Of a DNA stretch of 64,000 nucleotides, positions 31,585 through 43,600 are shown piece by piece. The first letter of the stretch is position 1. Every line of letters starts with the position of its first letter. Both the position numbers and the translations under genes were made by a program. Below the pieces are notes generated by a model. The model saw only the letters and a program-made list of their open reading frames with translations, had not been told where the DNA came from and did no database searches. This stretch comes from Agrocybe praecox (taxonomy: Eukaryota; Basidiomycota; Agaricomycetes; Agaricales; Agrocybaceae): assembly GCA_964017145.1 (NCBI GenBank), contig OZ024851.1, forward strand, positions 2,542,001-2,606,000. Direction: 5' to 3'.

Positions 31585-33960
31585 GTCTGTGTTGATAAAT
31601 TTAGAACATGAGACTTTGAAGCTCCGACACCACTGATCCAAGTGCGACAGGAGACGGCACGACATCGGCTGGGTCATTTTCTATATTTGGTTGTTAGGTA
31701 ATACTCTAAGGGGTTTGCTTTCTTGTTTACGGCTCCCTTTCGCTTCTTCCCTTCGACGTTCAATTCTTTGTTATTACTCCAGCTATGTACAGGTCGAGGT
31801 CGATATGTATCTGCCTATCTCTCTACATCCTCTGTGTGGTCGATGGCCGCCTAGTACTGTAATGTGAGTTGGCATTTTTATTTTTGGTTCAACACCCTCT
31901 CTTCGCTTCCTCTCAATTTCACCCCCTCCTTCCTTGCGTCTAAGCCAAATTGCTGATGAAACTCATGCATATAGTCTATTATATCCACTTTTTGAACACA
32001 AGCTATGCGCTTTCCGACGTTAGGAACCCCTAACGTATCGTCTGCATGGTTATCCTGGTGGTGAATCTGATGTACTAGCTGTCAGCGAATTGCGCTTACG
32101 ATGCTCGTACGTCCTTCCTCATATCCTCCGTTTGAAATGAAGTCAACACAAAGAAGAAATTACAGGCAGCGTTTGAGATTCCGCTGTGGAATTTGGAATG
32201 TATTTTGGGAAGGGGCGTTTTATTAGGTTGTGGGGGCAAAGGAGGTCAGGAAGTCCTGAACGTGAACCCTGATCCAGCAAACACATATCAACTCCCGCCT
32301 TGGCGAACACATATACGACCTCTCTGGACCCGTTCTTGATATCTCGGCAAGCCCACCGTCATCACAAGCTCGCCTTTCCCTCCCTTGTTTTTGCACTCGC
32401 TCAGTGACCCTCCACGCTCTCATTTACCGCAGATGCCAACGTTGGTACATCAGTCGCATCTCTTCGCGCCTGCCTCTGACCAAACCAACATCGTCACAAA
32501 CTCGAGCATGGACGCAACGACTGGTATCACAAACGGCCGGGATTCCCTCCTCGTCTTCCCCATCCTTGTCTCCATACATCAACGGTCCGCACGAAAGCGG
32601 AAGAAAATCTCTATTTAATTACTTCCGAGTCTCAACCGTCAAAAACGACCCCTCCCAGGCCCTCCAAGTCCACAAGCGCAAGTGCTCTACCTGGACCTAT
32701 CCGCATCGTCACGATGCTCCTGGCCCTTATTATCCCTCGCAAGTCGCGGGGCGCGGCACTTTTTAGTGGGACGAATGTTTTTTGTTCGTCGTCCCGCTGT
32801 TGAGGACCCGAGGGAGCGGAACGGTGCAGTGATTTATTGTATTGGACACCTGCGGTGGGGACAGTGTTCCTGAAGATTGGGATGTTTGGGAAGAAGTGTT
32901 TTTGAGTGGGGTGCGTAATCCACTGGCCACCATTTATCCATCTATCCATTGGTTTCAACATTGCTTGTGGATTGAAAGTATCGATAAGCTCTCGCTGTGC
33001 GGTCCTTCGTCACGCTCGTAGTACCCCGATATTCTCCCTCAAGTCATTCCCACTCACAAACTGGTGGCGGCGGCGGCGATGCACAGGGAGGACACACGCC
33101 ATGGCAACGCCCCCGACGCGGATCCCACCAGAGCCTCCAAGCTCATCCTATAGAGGCCAATAGCAGCGCGCCACCGTTGCTCTTTCTTTGAACCAGCGGG
33201 ATCACCAATAAAGCCAACCAGCGACCGCTCGACTCAGTCCGGCGGGAACCCGAACGCAGCAGCACTTGCCTAGGTACCCCTACCGGACGTTTACGCGCAC
33301 CCGACTGCCCCAGCTCAGGTGGCTGCTCGTCGACCCCTAATCATCCCCAAATTTGGGCCGTATTTGTTCCTGCATGCATCATGGGCCATCCCCTTGCTTT
33401 CAACGCTATCGTTCACATTTTTACTGTGAATAAATATTTCTCAATTCTTTTTGTCGTTTCTATCATAGTTTAACCTCCATTTGCGCGTTTTTTTGGCCCC
33501 CAACGTTGGTAGAGGGGGAGCTGCAGCCTTCGTTCCCTTGGTGCTGTAAAAACGACAATTTCTTTTGTTTCTATTTTCTATTTTTCTAGTTTACGCAACG
33601 ACTTGCGTTGTTTCTTTTTACTGACTAATCTTCCTTCTCCATTCGCAAACCCTCTAACACCCCAATATTGTCCGACTAAACGACGTTATCGAAACCGACA
33701 AATACATCGGCATATTTCTTGAATACGCCTCTGGAGGCGAAGTATTCGACCATATCATCGTGTAGCGATACCTGCGCGAAAAAGATGCAACCAAACTCTT
33801 CTCCCAACCGGCCTCGGGTGTCTGGTACATCGACCGAAAAAAGATCTTGCATCACGATTCCAAGCTGGACCGACGGCCAGCCTAACGCATTTGGAAAGAC
33901 GGTGGAAGATGCGAAGACGCACGCGATGGAAAAGCATTAAGCGGCAGCGGCAATGCGAAC
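31585..33960 (+). repeat. Dispersed kinase-fragment repeat, copy C (inverted relative to B)
   Basis: The plus strand here matches the minus strand of 5190-7108. Landmarks are the start (GTTGATAAATTTAGAACATG), 31790-31885 (pairs with 6880-6975), 32640-32760 (pairs with 6540-6660), 33060-33190 (pairs with 6085-6215) and the kinase remnant at the end. Copy C has extra sequence relative to B (about 31900-32600) that is unmatched in the window. It sits exactly between the two divergently placed NACHT genes. Confidence 0.8.
33680..33960 (+). pseudogene. Ser/Thr protein kinase fragment, degenerate (copy C)
   Basis: Translated with frame changes, this gives [20 protein letters not shown], then HII followed by an in-frame stop, and RYLREKDATKLFSQ, GVWYID and KKILHHDSKLD. 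That is the hinge-to-catalytic-loop segment of a Snf1/Kin4-like kinase. HHDSKLD stands where HRDLKxEN is expected, so key residues are lost. The match ends near 33960. Copy B holds the same segment with different stops. Confidence 0.7.
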
Positions 33961-35788
33961 GTCGCACCTGACACCTTCTAGGGTGCAGAGCTATCGTGTG
34001 GAGGCGAGGAGCGAGAGGTCTGCGTCGTACTATGCCGTTCAGCCGAGAGTGGACTTGCGAGCGGGAATGAGAATTGGGATAAAAAAGAGAATGGACTTGA
34101 GAATCGGGTGTTTGTACGATTGAGTTTTGCTTTTGCTTGCTTTTGTGGAGGTGGATGGGGTGGGGTGGAAGGAAGAAGAGAATAGAAAAAAAAGCAATGA
34201 AAGGGACGGATAGGTGTACTAGTTCGTCGCATCCCACATCGGGGATCTTACAAGTGTCATTCTCAATAAATTAGTATATCCCCTTCCCTTTCCGAGTCTC
34301 TTTCCAATTCCATTTTCCCGTAATAATATATTTATGTCTTGAACACTCTTACCATTATCCGAAGTCGCGTCGGGTGTTCCTCCCACGCCACCTATGACGA
34401 AGATTCCGTCGTCGTCGTCGTCGGGGGACGTTGAACGTTGAACGCTTAATGAGTCCTTCAGGTTGTATATTCTCATCTCGTCTTGTCTTCATTTTTGTCT
34501 GTTCATTTTTGTTCACTTTCTCATTTGCTTTCTACCTTTTGTCTTTCGCCTGTATCCAGCTTTCTCGCTCCCTCTGCGACCTCACGCCCCTATCTCACGT
34601 TCAGTTGGACGTCGAACAATTGTATATTGACTTACAGCGAAAAGAACTCCGTCGTGCTCGTTGTCCGTATCTCGATTCTCACATCTCCCATCTTTAGTCA
34701 AGTTTCGTCCGCCATCTCGAAGTTCCCCCTCTGTCTCGCCTGTGTACCATTCAAAATCCATCAATCATCGTATTTCACGTACCCGAATCAACTCGCGCGC
34801 TCTCTCATCTACCCTCACATACTTATCCCCACCCTCGGTTTATGACTCTCTGACGACTGAACATCCTCCTTTCTCTTCCGGCGGTATCTTTTTTGCGTAC
34901 ACACCTCTACTATGTATTTTTCACAAAGGAGATGCAGTGAATCCTGTCCTCCTTTGTTCGTTGTTTTCCCCTCTACCTCTATCCCCCTCTTTCAATCCAG
35001 TCACTTCCATCCTGTATGTTTACCCTTGCTCCTATATTCATCATCGTTCGAAACAACCACGTCCCCACGTCCCCATTAGCTTGCGGTACTTCCCTGCTTG
35101 TTCTTGTTCTTCGTATGCGTATATGAGCCTTGAACGACGCACATTGAAGACATAATTGTGTCGTCTCGTCACGTCTTTTATCTCTTTTCTGTCGAATTTC
35201 AATTTCAACTCTCGCGCTTCGTCTTTGGTGCCTCTGGCCAGCTTTCTTGCCCCCTCTAAGAGCCTAGAACCTGTCGCCTTTAGCAATCATCAAATATCAG
35301 GCCTTCAGACCCGAACCTTGAACTTGTGAAACCATGTACATACAAAAAAATCTCTTGTGTTCGTGCTCTTGCATTATCGTCTCGTCTCGTCTTTTCTTGT
35401 GTCTCGACTCCACCACCCTCTTCCCTCCTCTCTCGTCTGCTATCTTCCGCACGTCTTTGTTCTCGGAGTCGCTTTGTCATTTTTAAAAAACCACTCGGTA
35501 GCATCTGATGACAACACCTCATATTTCACCTGAGCTTACATTTGGGGTTTCTGTACACTGATAATAACAATTAGGGACACCGGATTCAACTATTTTTACG
35601 TCCTAAAATTGGCACGACTAATTATAAAATAAATAAGTTCAACACGCTTTGGACAGATTTAACCGTGGAAATCGGGCATGTTCGAATGTGATTGGCCGTG
35701 AGGCTGTGAAGGAAGACGATTGCCCTTAACCTGCTACTTGACCCTTTTTTTATCCTATCCTACCCCAACACCAAGGTGTTTCTCGAAC
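33961..35788. other. Intergenic, upstream of NACHT-2
   Basis: This is CT-rich sequence (34430-35500) with no conserved ORF. The AT-rich 35560-35650 stretch and the pyrimidine tract 35735-35770 probably include the promoter and leader of NACHT-2. A GTCGTCGTCGTCG microsatellite lies at 34407-34425. Confidence 0.4.
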
Positions 35789-38331
35789 ATGTCTGATATA
35801 CCACCGTCTGCTGGATCCTTCTTTGGGTCTTCGAAGGTCATGATCACTGGAGGATCGTTGACGATGAATACTCACAACTCCACCCATATTCACACCGGGG
35901 AACGTAGTATGTATCCCTTACCATACTGCGCACGCATTTTCCTACATGAAATATGATTTTTCAGGTGGATATGATCGTTTGGTTGAAGCTGCCGCACCCA
36001 ATGCCCTCCACGACTCGGGACACATTGTCGATCCTCCGAAGTGTCACCCAGGCACGAGGGTCGCGATCATCCAAACACTCGTGGACTGGGTAGCAGGATC
36101 GGACGAACAAAACCGCGATAAATTTATCACATGGGTAACCGGAGCCGCAGGAGCTGGCAAATCCGCTATCGGGAGAACCGTTTGCGAGCGCTGCGCCGAG
36201 GAGGGAACACTGCTTGCCAGTTTCTTCTTTGGAGCAAACGATCCGACACGGAATAACTCGAAATCTCTTGTGCCGACAATTTCGTACCAGATATGCGCTG
36301 GAAACTCACATATCCGCAAGCTCGTCCGCGAGTTTATCGAGTGTGATCCGCTGGTTTTGACGCGGACTTTGCGTACACAGTTCACGTCCCTTGTTATGGA
36401 TCCGTTAAAGGCAATCTACGCCAATTCACCTCAAACCGCACCCAGGTTGATTGTCCTGGACGGCCTCGACGAGTGCGTGGACAGAGCAATCCAACGAAAT
36501 ATATTAGATTCTTTACATCACGTCGTCACTATTTCCCCACTTCCAATTCGTATTCTTGTCTTGAGCCGTCCAGAAAGCAACATATCCACCACATTTAACT
36601 TGCCAAAGTTGAATTCGACACTATTCAAAATATTCTTGGGAGATGACTACAGTTCGCATGATGATATTCGGCACTATCTCTGCGATAAATTTACCGAGCT
36701 CCGTGAAGGACACATATTCAAGGCTTCTATACCTCCCCTTTGGCCGACTGAGGACCAAATCAAAAAACTCGTGGACAAGTCCTCTGGTCAATTTGTCTAC
36801 GCGACGACAGTAATTGAATACCTGAATTCGCCCCGTCACCGGCCTCATCAGCGTCTGGATGCGGTGCTTGGCCTCCGCCCTCCTTTTAAGGACCTGCCAT
36901 TCTCCGAACTTGATGCCCTCTACACCCATCTACTGAATAGCACAGATGATCCAGCGCTCTCTGCGGATATAATGGCATTTCTTGTGTTATATTCTCGGAT
37001 GACACCCTCAGTCATTGATGAATATCTCACTCTCGAACATGGGACAGCAGAAGTTGTGTTGTCTGATCTCACGGCCATTGTACGGATGGTTGCAGACTCA
37101 GACGGCCCTTCTTACCAAAGAGCAGGTCTGATTCACAAGTCCTTTGGAGACTTTCTATTTGATGCACACAGGTCAAAAGACCTTGCGAAAAATCGAGCAG
37201 AGACACATGCGGGGCATCTTGTTCGATTGATTGAGATATTTTCAGGTCCGAATTCTCATCATCAAGAAGACAACACTATAGTCGGGCCTTTTTCTCTGGA
37301 AGTCAACAGATCTGATTGGTTTGAACCCAGTTATGCAGCGTTTTTTATGGCTGTGAGCAACTTCCCTATGGAAATTTACTGCAAAAGTCTTTTTGAACAG
37401 CAGCTTTGTGAAAATGTGGGAGAAGTATTTCTTCACTACCTGTTTGAATTCATTTTTTATCTTGTAAGAATTTCTACACATTGATTTGTATAGGAAGCTA
37501 AATCTTTACACGGATTTCTTTCTTTAGGAGGATAATGGGCATCTGGCAGCAGGCATCTATCACAATCATGCTCTAACATTTTACAACCTGGCCCTCTTTG
37601 AACTTCGTAACCGATATAGCAACGATTGGGAGATGCATTACATCTTTGCTACATGCCAGCTTCAATTACCTGGCCTCCCTCTGGCCCCTGTCCTGTCAAA
37701 AGGTCTAGGAAGTGCCTTTGATTACATGCAATTTCATGACACATTCAGGATCCCTCTCAGTGATGAGGAAAAATCACTCATAATATCCAAAGCGGTAGTC
37801 CATTGTCTTAACTTTCTGGTCAATCCTTTGCTTACAAACCAAGAGGCTGAAAAACACCTTCAATTACATTGGATCGACAGGAAAAGACAACTGACACATC
37901 CCTGGAAGTGGCATAGGCGGACATCATCACACGACCTGCCAAAAAAACTTGTTCTACTTGGTAAATGCGCCACCACTGATAGTATCCGATATCTCCATTT
38001 AGTTCCATACGTAAAGCTCATCGATATGCATGAATCACAGACCTTCCCGGTCCAATCCATCCAGGAAGCGACACGATGGAAACTCGGACTATTTGAACCA
38101 GACCCGCAGTTGTGGTACAAATACAGGGAATTACTGGAAAATCTTCCTCAGATACTTCCATTGGCGGCCAGATTTCCTGTACTTGTTGATCTTTGCAAAA
38201 CTAAATGTTTTGCAAAAATGTCAATGATCTTCCCCCAACACAGTCACTGGGCACGTCAAGCGATAACTGCTTACCTTGATCGCGTCGGGACGGGGTCAGA
38301 TGATGCTATCTGTGTCTCAGGGGACAATTGA
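35789..38331 (+). CDS. NACHT-domain NTPase, STAND/NLR-like (NACHT-2)
   Basis: Three exons (35789-35906, 35965-37463, 37528-38331) give 806 residues in matching phases, with introns of 58 and 64 bp. The N-terminal module of about 39 residues contains GSSKVMITGGSLTM, comparable to SAQNVFVAGGTLIQ in NACHT-1. It is followed by YDRLVEAAAPNALHDS and PKCHPGTR. Walker A is GAAGAGKSAI (Lys 105) and Walker B is LIVLDGLDEC (Asp 205). The SGQFVYATTVIEYL and DLPFSELDALYTHLL segments follow the NACHT core. The C-terminal half is helical and shows no WD40, ankyrin or TPR repeats. It is only moderately similar to NACHT-1 outside the NTPase core, so the pair is an old duplication or independently retained members. 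The likely role is an ATP-dependent signalling switch; the ligand is unknown. Confidence 0.88.
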
Positions 38332-39819
38332 AGGTAATTCCATTTTTCTACTTCATTCAACCAATATGTACTGATATACTTAGTCGAGTCATAGTTGATA
38401 ACACCGAATAATATACAAACATAGTTACCAAGTCCTTCTTGAACACGAGAAACGGGGTGCCCGAATCGTGATAACTCTACCCTTGATCACATCTTTCATC
38501 TTTGTCATCGGCTCCTCGTCTTGTGGTTACGGCGGAGAAAGCGTTGGAAGGATTGCATACACATGATGTCTTTATTGTGAATTCACTGACAATAAACACT
38601 AGGAAGGATGGGTGATACAAGAAATGGGGCTTGAAGGAGCGAATATAAGTAGAGAAAACAGATGCGATTATTTGTTCACGCAGGCGACCGAGAAGAACAA
38701 GCTGATGCAAGTAATAGTGAGAGGCAAGAAGACTAGGGTAAATACGGGGCAAAGGAAAATGCGTCCTCCGAATCCTTTTAACACGCGTTTCCAATGGCCC
38801 TACTAAACAACCTGACTTATGTCATTCCGATGTTGAGGTGGTGGAGAGCTCGAGATACAGGAGGCAAGCCTGAGATAAGAGGCCCATGACGGCCGGAAAG
38901 TCGACAGACACCGTACTTTGAGTGTATATATTACTGTATGCAGAAGAGAAATCAGCAGGGAGAGAAGAGAGTGAATGACTCGTGGAAAAGGCACCGGCAA
39001 GTGGAAGCGGGCCTATGAGAAAGAAACTTTGAGCGACGGGGAAAACGCGTAGAGGGAGAGACGAGACAAGGAGAGGCAAGGACGGTGTAGGGGGTTGCCA
39101 CTCTTTCATTTATAGCAAATCAACGTGCAGAGAGCTACAAACGAGACATACCAGAGGACCACATCGGACGCACCCAGTGCGTACATCCCTTGCTCTACGT
39201 CTCCTTCGATTTCATTGCGCTGCTTTATATGATGTACGTCCTGCGATGATGCTTTCTTCCAATTAACCTTCCGTTCAATAAATCGAGATGTATGGCCCAG
39301 AAATCAGTACTCAGTTTCCTAGGGTCGAAACTTGAAGAAAAGATGTGGAAAAGAGTCGAGGAAGAGGAATGATGCGCAAATCCAAACTTGATAAACATAC
39401 GCGATGTCACGTCGGGTTAGGGTCCGGATCAAAACGTGGACTCCTCCGATGTTCGAGTTCGTCTTTCGTATTGTTCACTCAATTCGTCGTGTTTCGTCGC
39501 AATCGTAGTAGGTTCACCCTCCGAGTCTCGCTCGCTAGTATCGATTCACACAATCCAATGGTAGTTCTTTCAGCCATCCCAAAATGCTCGATTTTCTATG
39601 TTCTATGTTCTATGTTCGTTATTCGCCGTGTCATAATCTATCATACACCACTCTCACGAAACGCTCGCCACTTATCGATGAATCACTTGCTCAGTCAACT
39701 CCTGGCTTATCCCTTTTTGTTTCGTTCATGGAGAATGAAAGACATAAAAGGAAAGTTAATAGAGGCAGACGCAAAGCGAAACCCGCACCCAAACCAACAA
39801 AAATCTCAACACCACGTCA
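38332..39819. other. Intergenic, with a dispersed repeat copy
   Basis: No supportable gene. Positions 39396-39440 carry the inverted copy of the CGGGTTAGGGT repeat seen at 800-852 and 26768-26815. A short tandem TTCTATGTTC unit is repeated at 39592-39618. Confidence 0.4.
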
Positions 39820-40590
39820 CTACACGCCTAGTCCCTCAGGATTATTGAGGATTAACGTATCGCCCCTCTGTAGCGGATTCAGGCTAGGTATGGCATTTCC
39901 TCGGTCATCCACGATGACCGTCCCTTCCCGCTCAAATCCTCGCGGAGCGGCTGTTCCTGTATTCGGCATGACCTGTTGTGCCTGATACTTTGTCTGCCTT
40001 GGATTGGGTTCTGGGAGAGCGAACACATGGCTGTATCCAGTCGGCCGTGTTCGTTGGGTTGGTATGTTTCTGATGGGACCTACGAAGCCAGTGGTGCCAG
40101 GAGAAGTGGGATAATACCACTTGGTGTGTGTCCCAACAAATGTATTGGACGGCGTGACTTGTACCACTACAGTCGATGGCTGGCCATTTACCCAGCTGTT
40201 TACGGTGGTAACTTGTGAGTCCACCCAGCGCGTGTACGTTCCCAGTCCGGTTGCCGACGGAGACGTTATGGCAACGAGGGACGGGATTTCTAGGCCCTCT
40301 CGTTGGGATTTGACCCTGTGTTGCACACTATAATGAGCGAGCCCCTCGTCGCTTTCCGTGTTGACGCCCCCCTCTGAGTCCGTGCACAAGAGTGTAGTGT
40401 CCGAGCTCAGTCCGAGTTCATTTTCATTTTCTACTACGAGTTCAGCGTCTGTTGAAGGTGAAGCTGTGTCAAGTACTTGAGCGGGCGATGGTCCCAAAAT
40501 ATGAGGTGAAGTCGTAGCGTTATGATGCAGAGCGGTAGCCTGCTCAGCTTGAGCCAATCGCTTGAGAGCAGCACGAGTGAGAGCGGGCAT
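39820..40590 (-). CDS. Orphan ORF, 256 residues, hypothetical protein
   Basis: A single open frame from ATG 40590 (MPALTRAALKRLAQAEQATA) to a stop at 39820. The frame stays open a further 46 codons upstream, but 40590 fits the composition best. The N-terminus is basic and helical, the middle is acidic and Ser/Thr-rich. The C-terminal half is Thr/Val/Pro-rich with TYTRWVDSQVTTVNSWVNG and FVGTHTKWYYPTSPGTTGF, two similar W-containing blocks. There is no known domain, signal peptide or membrane segment. The codon pattern and length suggest a real gene or a retroelement-derived ORF; I cannot decide which. Confidence 0.45.
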   Translation of the reverse strand: MPALTRAALKRLAQAEQATALHHNATTSPHILGPSPAQVLDTASPSTDAELVVENENELGLSSDTTLLCTDSEGGVNTESDEGLAHYSVQHRVKSQREGLEIPSLVAITSPSATGLGTYTRWVDSQVTTVNSWVNGQPSTVVVQVTPSNTFVGTHTKWYYPTSPGTTGFVGPIRNIPTQRTRPTGYSHVFALPEPNPRQTKYQAQQVMPNTGTAAPRGFEREGTVIVDDRGNAIPSLNPLQRGDTLILNNPEGLGV

Positions 40591-40728
40591 GTTTGGGTGA
40601 TTCGAATACTGAAAGGTCAAGTTCGAATACTGAGAGGTCAAGCTTATAAGCCAAAGTGTGAATGAGTTGATGAGTGGCGAGTATTGAGTGGTGCGTAGTA
40701 AGTGACTTGTAAGGCGAGCGAGTGTCAA

Positions 40729-41530
40729 TGCACAGAGGGTATCGATGTGGGGGGGGGGTCAGGCTTGTAATGGCTTCAGCTCACATATACCGACCAGAAT
40801 TTATACTCAGGCAGGTTGGTATCTGATAAATCCAAAGAGAGTTATCATCATTGTCGATGTCAATGCGCCGATTTTCTTGAGTCGTTATGCTCTATGGCCA
40901 ATCATTCATTCATTCTGGACCTTGTATAAACAGCTACTTAGCTTATGAGAGGGTTCAACGAGGCGTTCATTGACGCGTATGACAATGGTTAAATCACTTC
41001 CCCTGTTTTGATAAATGTATTGTTTAAGTCTCATGTGATTACGCGCACGCGTACAAGTTCACGCGACTTCTCGTTCTGTGAGGCTGTGGCACCGGCCAAC
41101 GTACGTTGAGACGTGGGATTGCCATATGTACATGGCGAAAGACATGAAATTTATTATCGTGAGGCCAATGCTTGATCGAAAACTAGCTTGTGTAGAGCAG
41201 GATATTGTACCTCAAGACACACGATGTGAAAATCATGGGCTTCAGAGCTCACTCACAGATGGCTTCCTTTGCATTAAAAATATGGCCCAAATATAAACTC
41301 TAAAAAGATGAATATTGCGAATATGCCTATAAAAAAAGAAGTAATTCGAGCCCATTGCGTAAGTAGATTAGATTAGATTAGATGAAACAATTCTATTAAT
41401 ACCGTCACGGAACTGAATTGGAAACGTTGTCCGGTGCCTTAAACGCTTCGATGATGGCGCCACCGCCGAAGGCTGTCCCCCCAAGTTCAACCAACTCGCT
41501 CATATATCAAGACAAGAGGGCACAAGTGGA
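40729..41530. other. Intergenic, with an inverted dispersed repeat
   Basis: Positions about 41036-41110 are the reverse complement of 14243-14330. A run of ten G bases lies at 40748-40757, and a GATTAGATTAGATTAG microsatellite at 41368-41384. The remainder is the promoter region of the first F-box-like gene. Confidence 0.5.
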
Positions 41531-43426
41531 ATGTCCCTATCTCTACCCATGGATATCTGGCGCCTCGTCACATCATACATCGATGACGACGAGCTCAAGT
41601 CATTATACGCTGTCAACCATGCGCTGTTCCAGCTTGCGATGGATGCGAAGTACTGTGATGTTAGGTTTGAGAGGGTGGAGAGGGGCTTGGTTCGTATGAT
41701 CGAGGTCCTGAGGTGTGTTTCTTATGTAGGTCTTTAGGACATTTGACGATATTTACTCTGGCTATGTATAGGATTCCGGAATTCGCACGTAGAGTGCAGT
41801 CGGTCCATATTTCGCCGCATACATTGGTACACGAAGGAGAACCGCAACGGTTGGCTATTTTGCACGAGCGCCCACTCGCGACTTCCACTACAAGCGCTCG
41901 TCGACGTATGTTGTTTGGATTTGTGAAGCGTGTTCACTCGCCGACAGAGTGGAATGGCAATGCTCAAATTCCCGACCTCGAGAATAGCAATCACAGAGGT
42001 GGACGTAAAGGTGAACACGTCCACCTGGTTTTCAATGTCGACAAGGCTTTGAAAGAGGTTATACCTCTTCTCATCAGCGTTCGCAGGTTCTCTCTTCTAT
42101 GGTGTCCAACAGCGGCAACAGGCAGTAGAGCTATACCCCCATATCTAGATCTAGCATTCAAATTATTCTCACCACATCTCGTCGAACTCGAGCTCAGTAT
42201 TAACGCTTCCCTGATCGGAACAACTTTCCCTCTCCCAGCATCATCTTTCCCGCTCCTCGAATCTCTGTCTCTGCATATCCTAGGAAAGCTTCTTACGCCA
42301 GAACTGTGTGCGACTTTGGCGTCCTTCGTGAACTCTCTCCAGGCTACGTTGAAGAAGCTCAAAATCAGGAGCACACCGATGCAGGATCTATCCAACATGT
42401 ACCTTGACCTTGGGCACTTCAATAACGTAGTCTGTCTAGACGTTGACATATCCACAGACTCCTCGCCGGGGCTGAATCTCTTCTCGTCGTCGATCAGTAA
42501 AGCGGGATATGCAGCTTTTATCGAGCAGCATAGTAAGCTTGTTCAGAAGCTCACTCTCTACGTTCCCCAGGAATTTTCTGCTCAGAACGCATGGTTCGAT
42601 GTTTCTTCATCTCAATTCAAGCTCAATGGGATACGGTTATTCCAGCTATCCAAATTAACGATGTCGAAGCCCCTCATCGATTCTTCGTGGGAGCATCATG
42701 CGCTACGGTTCCTCAAGAGCCATGTACGGACTCTTGTCGATTTCAGCACAGACGGACAATTAGTCGACTCCTGGAATAATCAGAATCACAAGTTGGCGGC
42801 GTTCCTGGAAGTTTTCCATCATAGGAACCATTTCTCTGTATTGACAAGCTTGTCTTTTCATGTCGGGTGTTGGAGTCCCAAGTTGATGGACGGATTAGCG
42901 ACGGCGCTGTTTCGCTTGGAGAGCCTCACGATATTTGTTTCTGGAGTATCAATTGTGGCAAATTCGTCGTCGTCGTCGAGCGTTGGGAAAGGGAAAGGGA
43001 CGAACGTAATAGTTCCGAGCGATTTATACCCCACTGGATCGAATGTATGTCCCTCAATTTTTTATGCTTGCTTTTTGATGGAAATTCTAACACTGACTAA
43101 CTAATTCCTTGAAGGCGAACGAGAAAGAACTCATACATACCATGAAGTCAATAGACTCCTTCATGAGATGGAAGCTCCTCGATATCACGATAAAGAGACG
43201 ATCATGTTGCGGGGAGGTTGTTTTATGGGGTTTGATGGAGCTTTGTAGACTTTCTATTCCATCTATCACGAGCTTTCTGGGAGGTGGAAGTACGGTGATC
43301 CCAGGTAACCGGAATCCGTCGCCTTCGAAACATACACATATGTCGGTAGAGGCGGTAAGGAACCCGAAAGGGAGTACGAATGGTCTGCATGAGTTGTTGT
43401 GTAAATATAATCGGGATCATTCTTAA
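41531..43426 (+). CDS. F-box-like protein, first of a tandem pair, 588 residues
   Basis: Exons 41531-41712, 41772-43044 and 43115-43426 join in frame (1767 nt). The N-terminus (LPMDIWRLVTSYIDDDELKS, then LYAVNHALFQLAMD) is a degenerate F-box, as usual in agaricomycetes. A single exon then codes irregular leucine-rich segments (LVELELSINASL; LLESLSLHILGKLL; LKKLKI). The last exon carries KRRSCCGEVVLWGLMELC and SIPSITSFL. F-box proteins recruit substrates to SCF ubiquitin ligases through such a leucine-rich part. The gene is paralogous to the next one at 43601, with the same three-exon layout and the same intron position after the F-box. The first exon starts at ATG 41531; earlier ATGs at 41451 and 41454 are out of frame. 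Confidence 0.8.
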
Positions 43427-43600
43427 TGGTATCTGGGAAGAGCGTTTGAATTTGTCGTTGAAATGCGTACAATGACAGGGTCGGGAATCGGGCCGGCTCT
43501 TGTGGGAAAAATGACATTTGAATCCATCACGCGTTTGATTTAACTAATTTCGACATTCCTTTCCACAACCGTCATCTGCTTTATCTTCACCGACTTTTTC

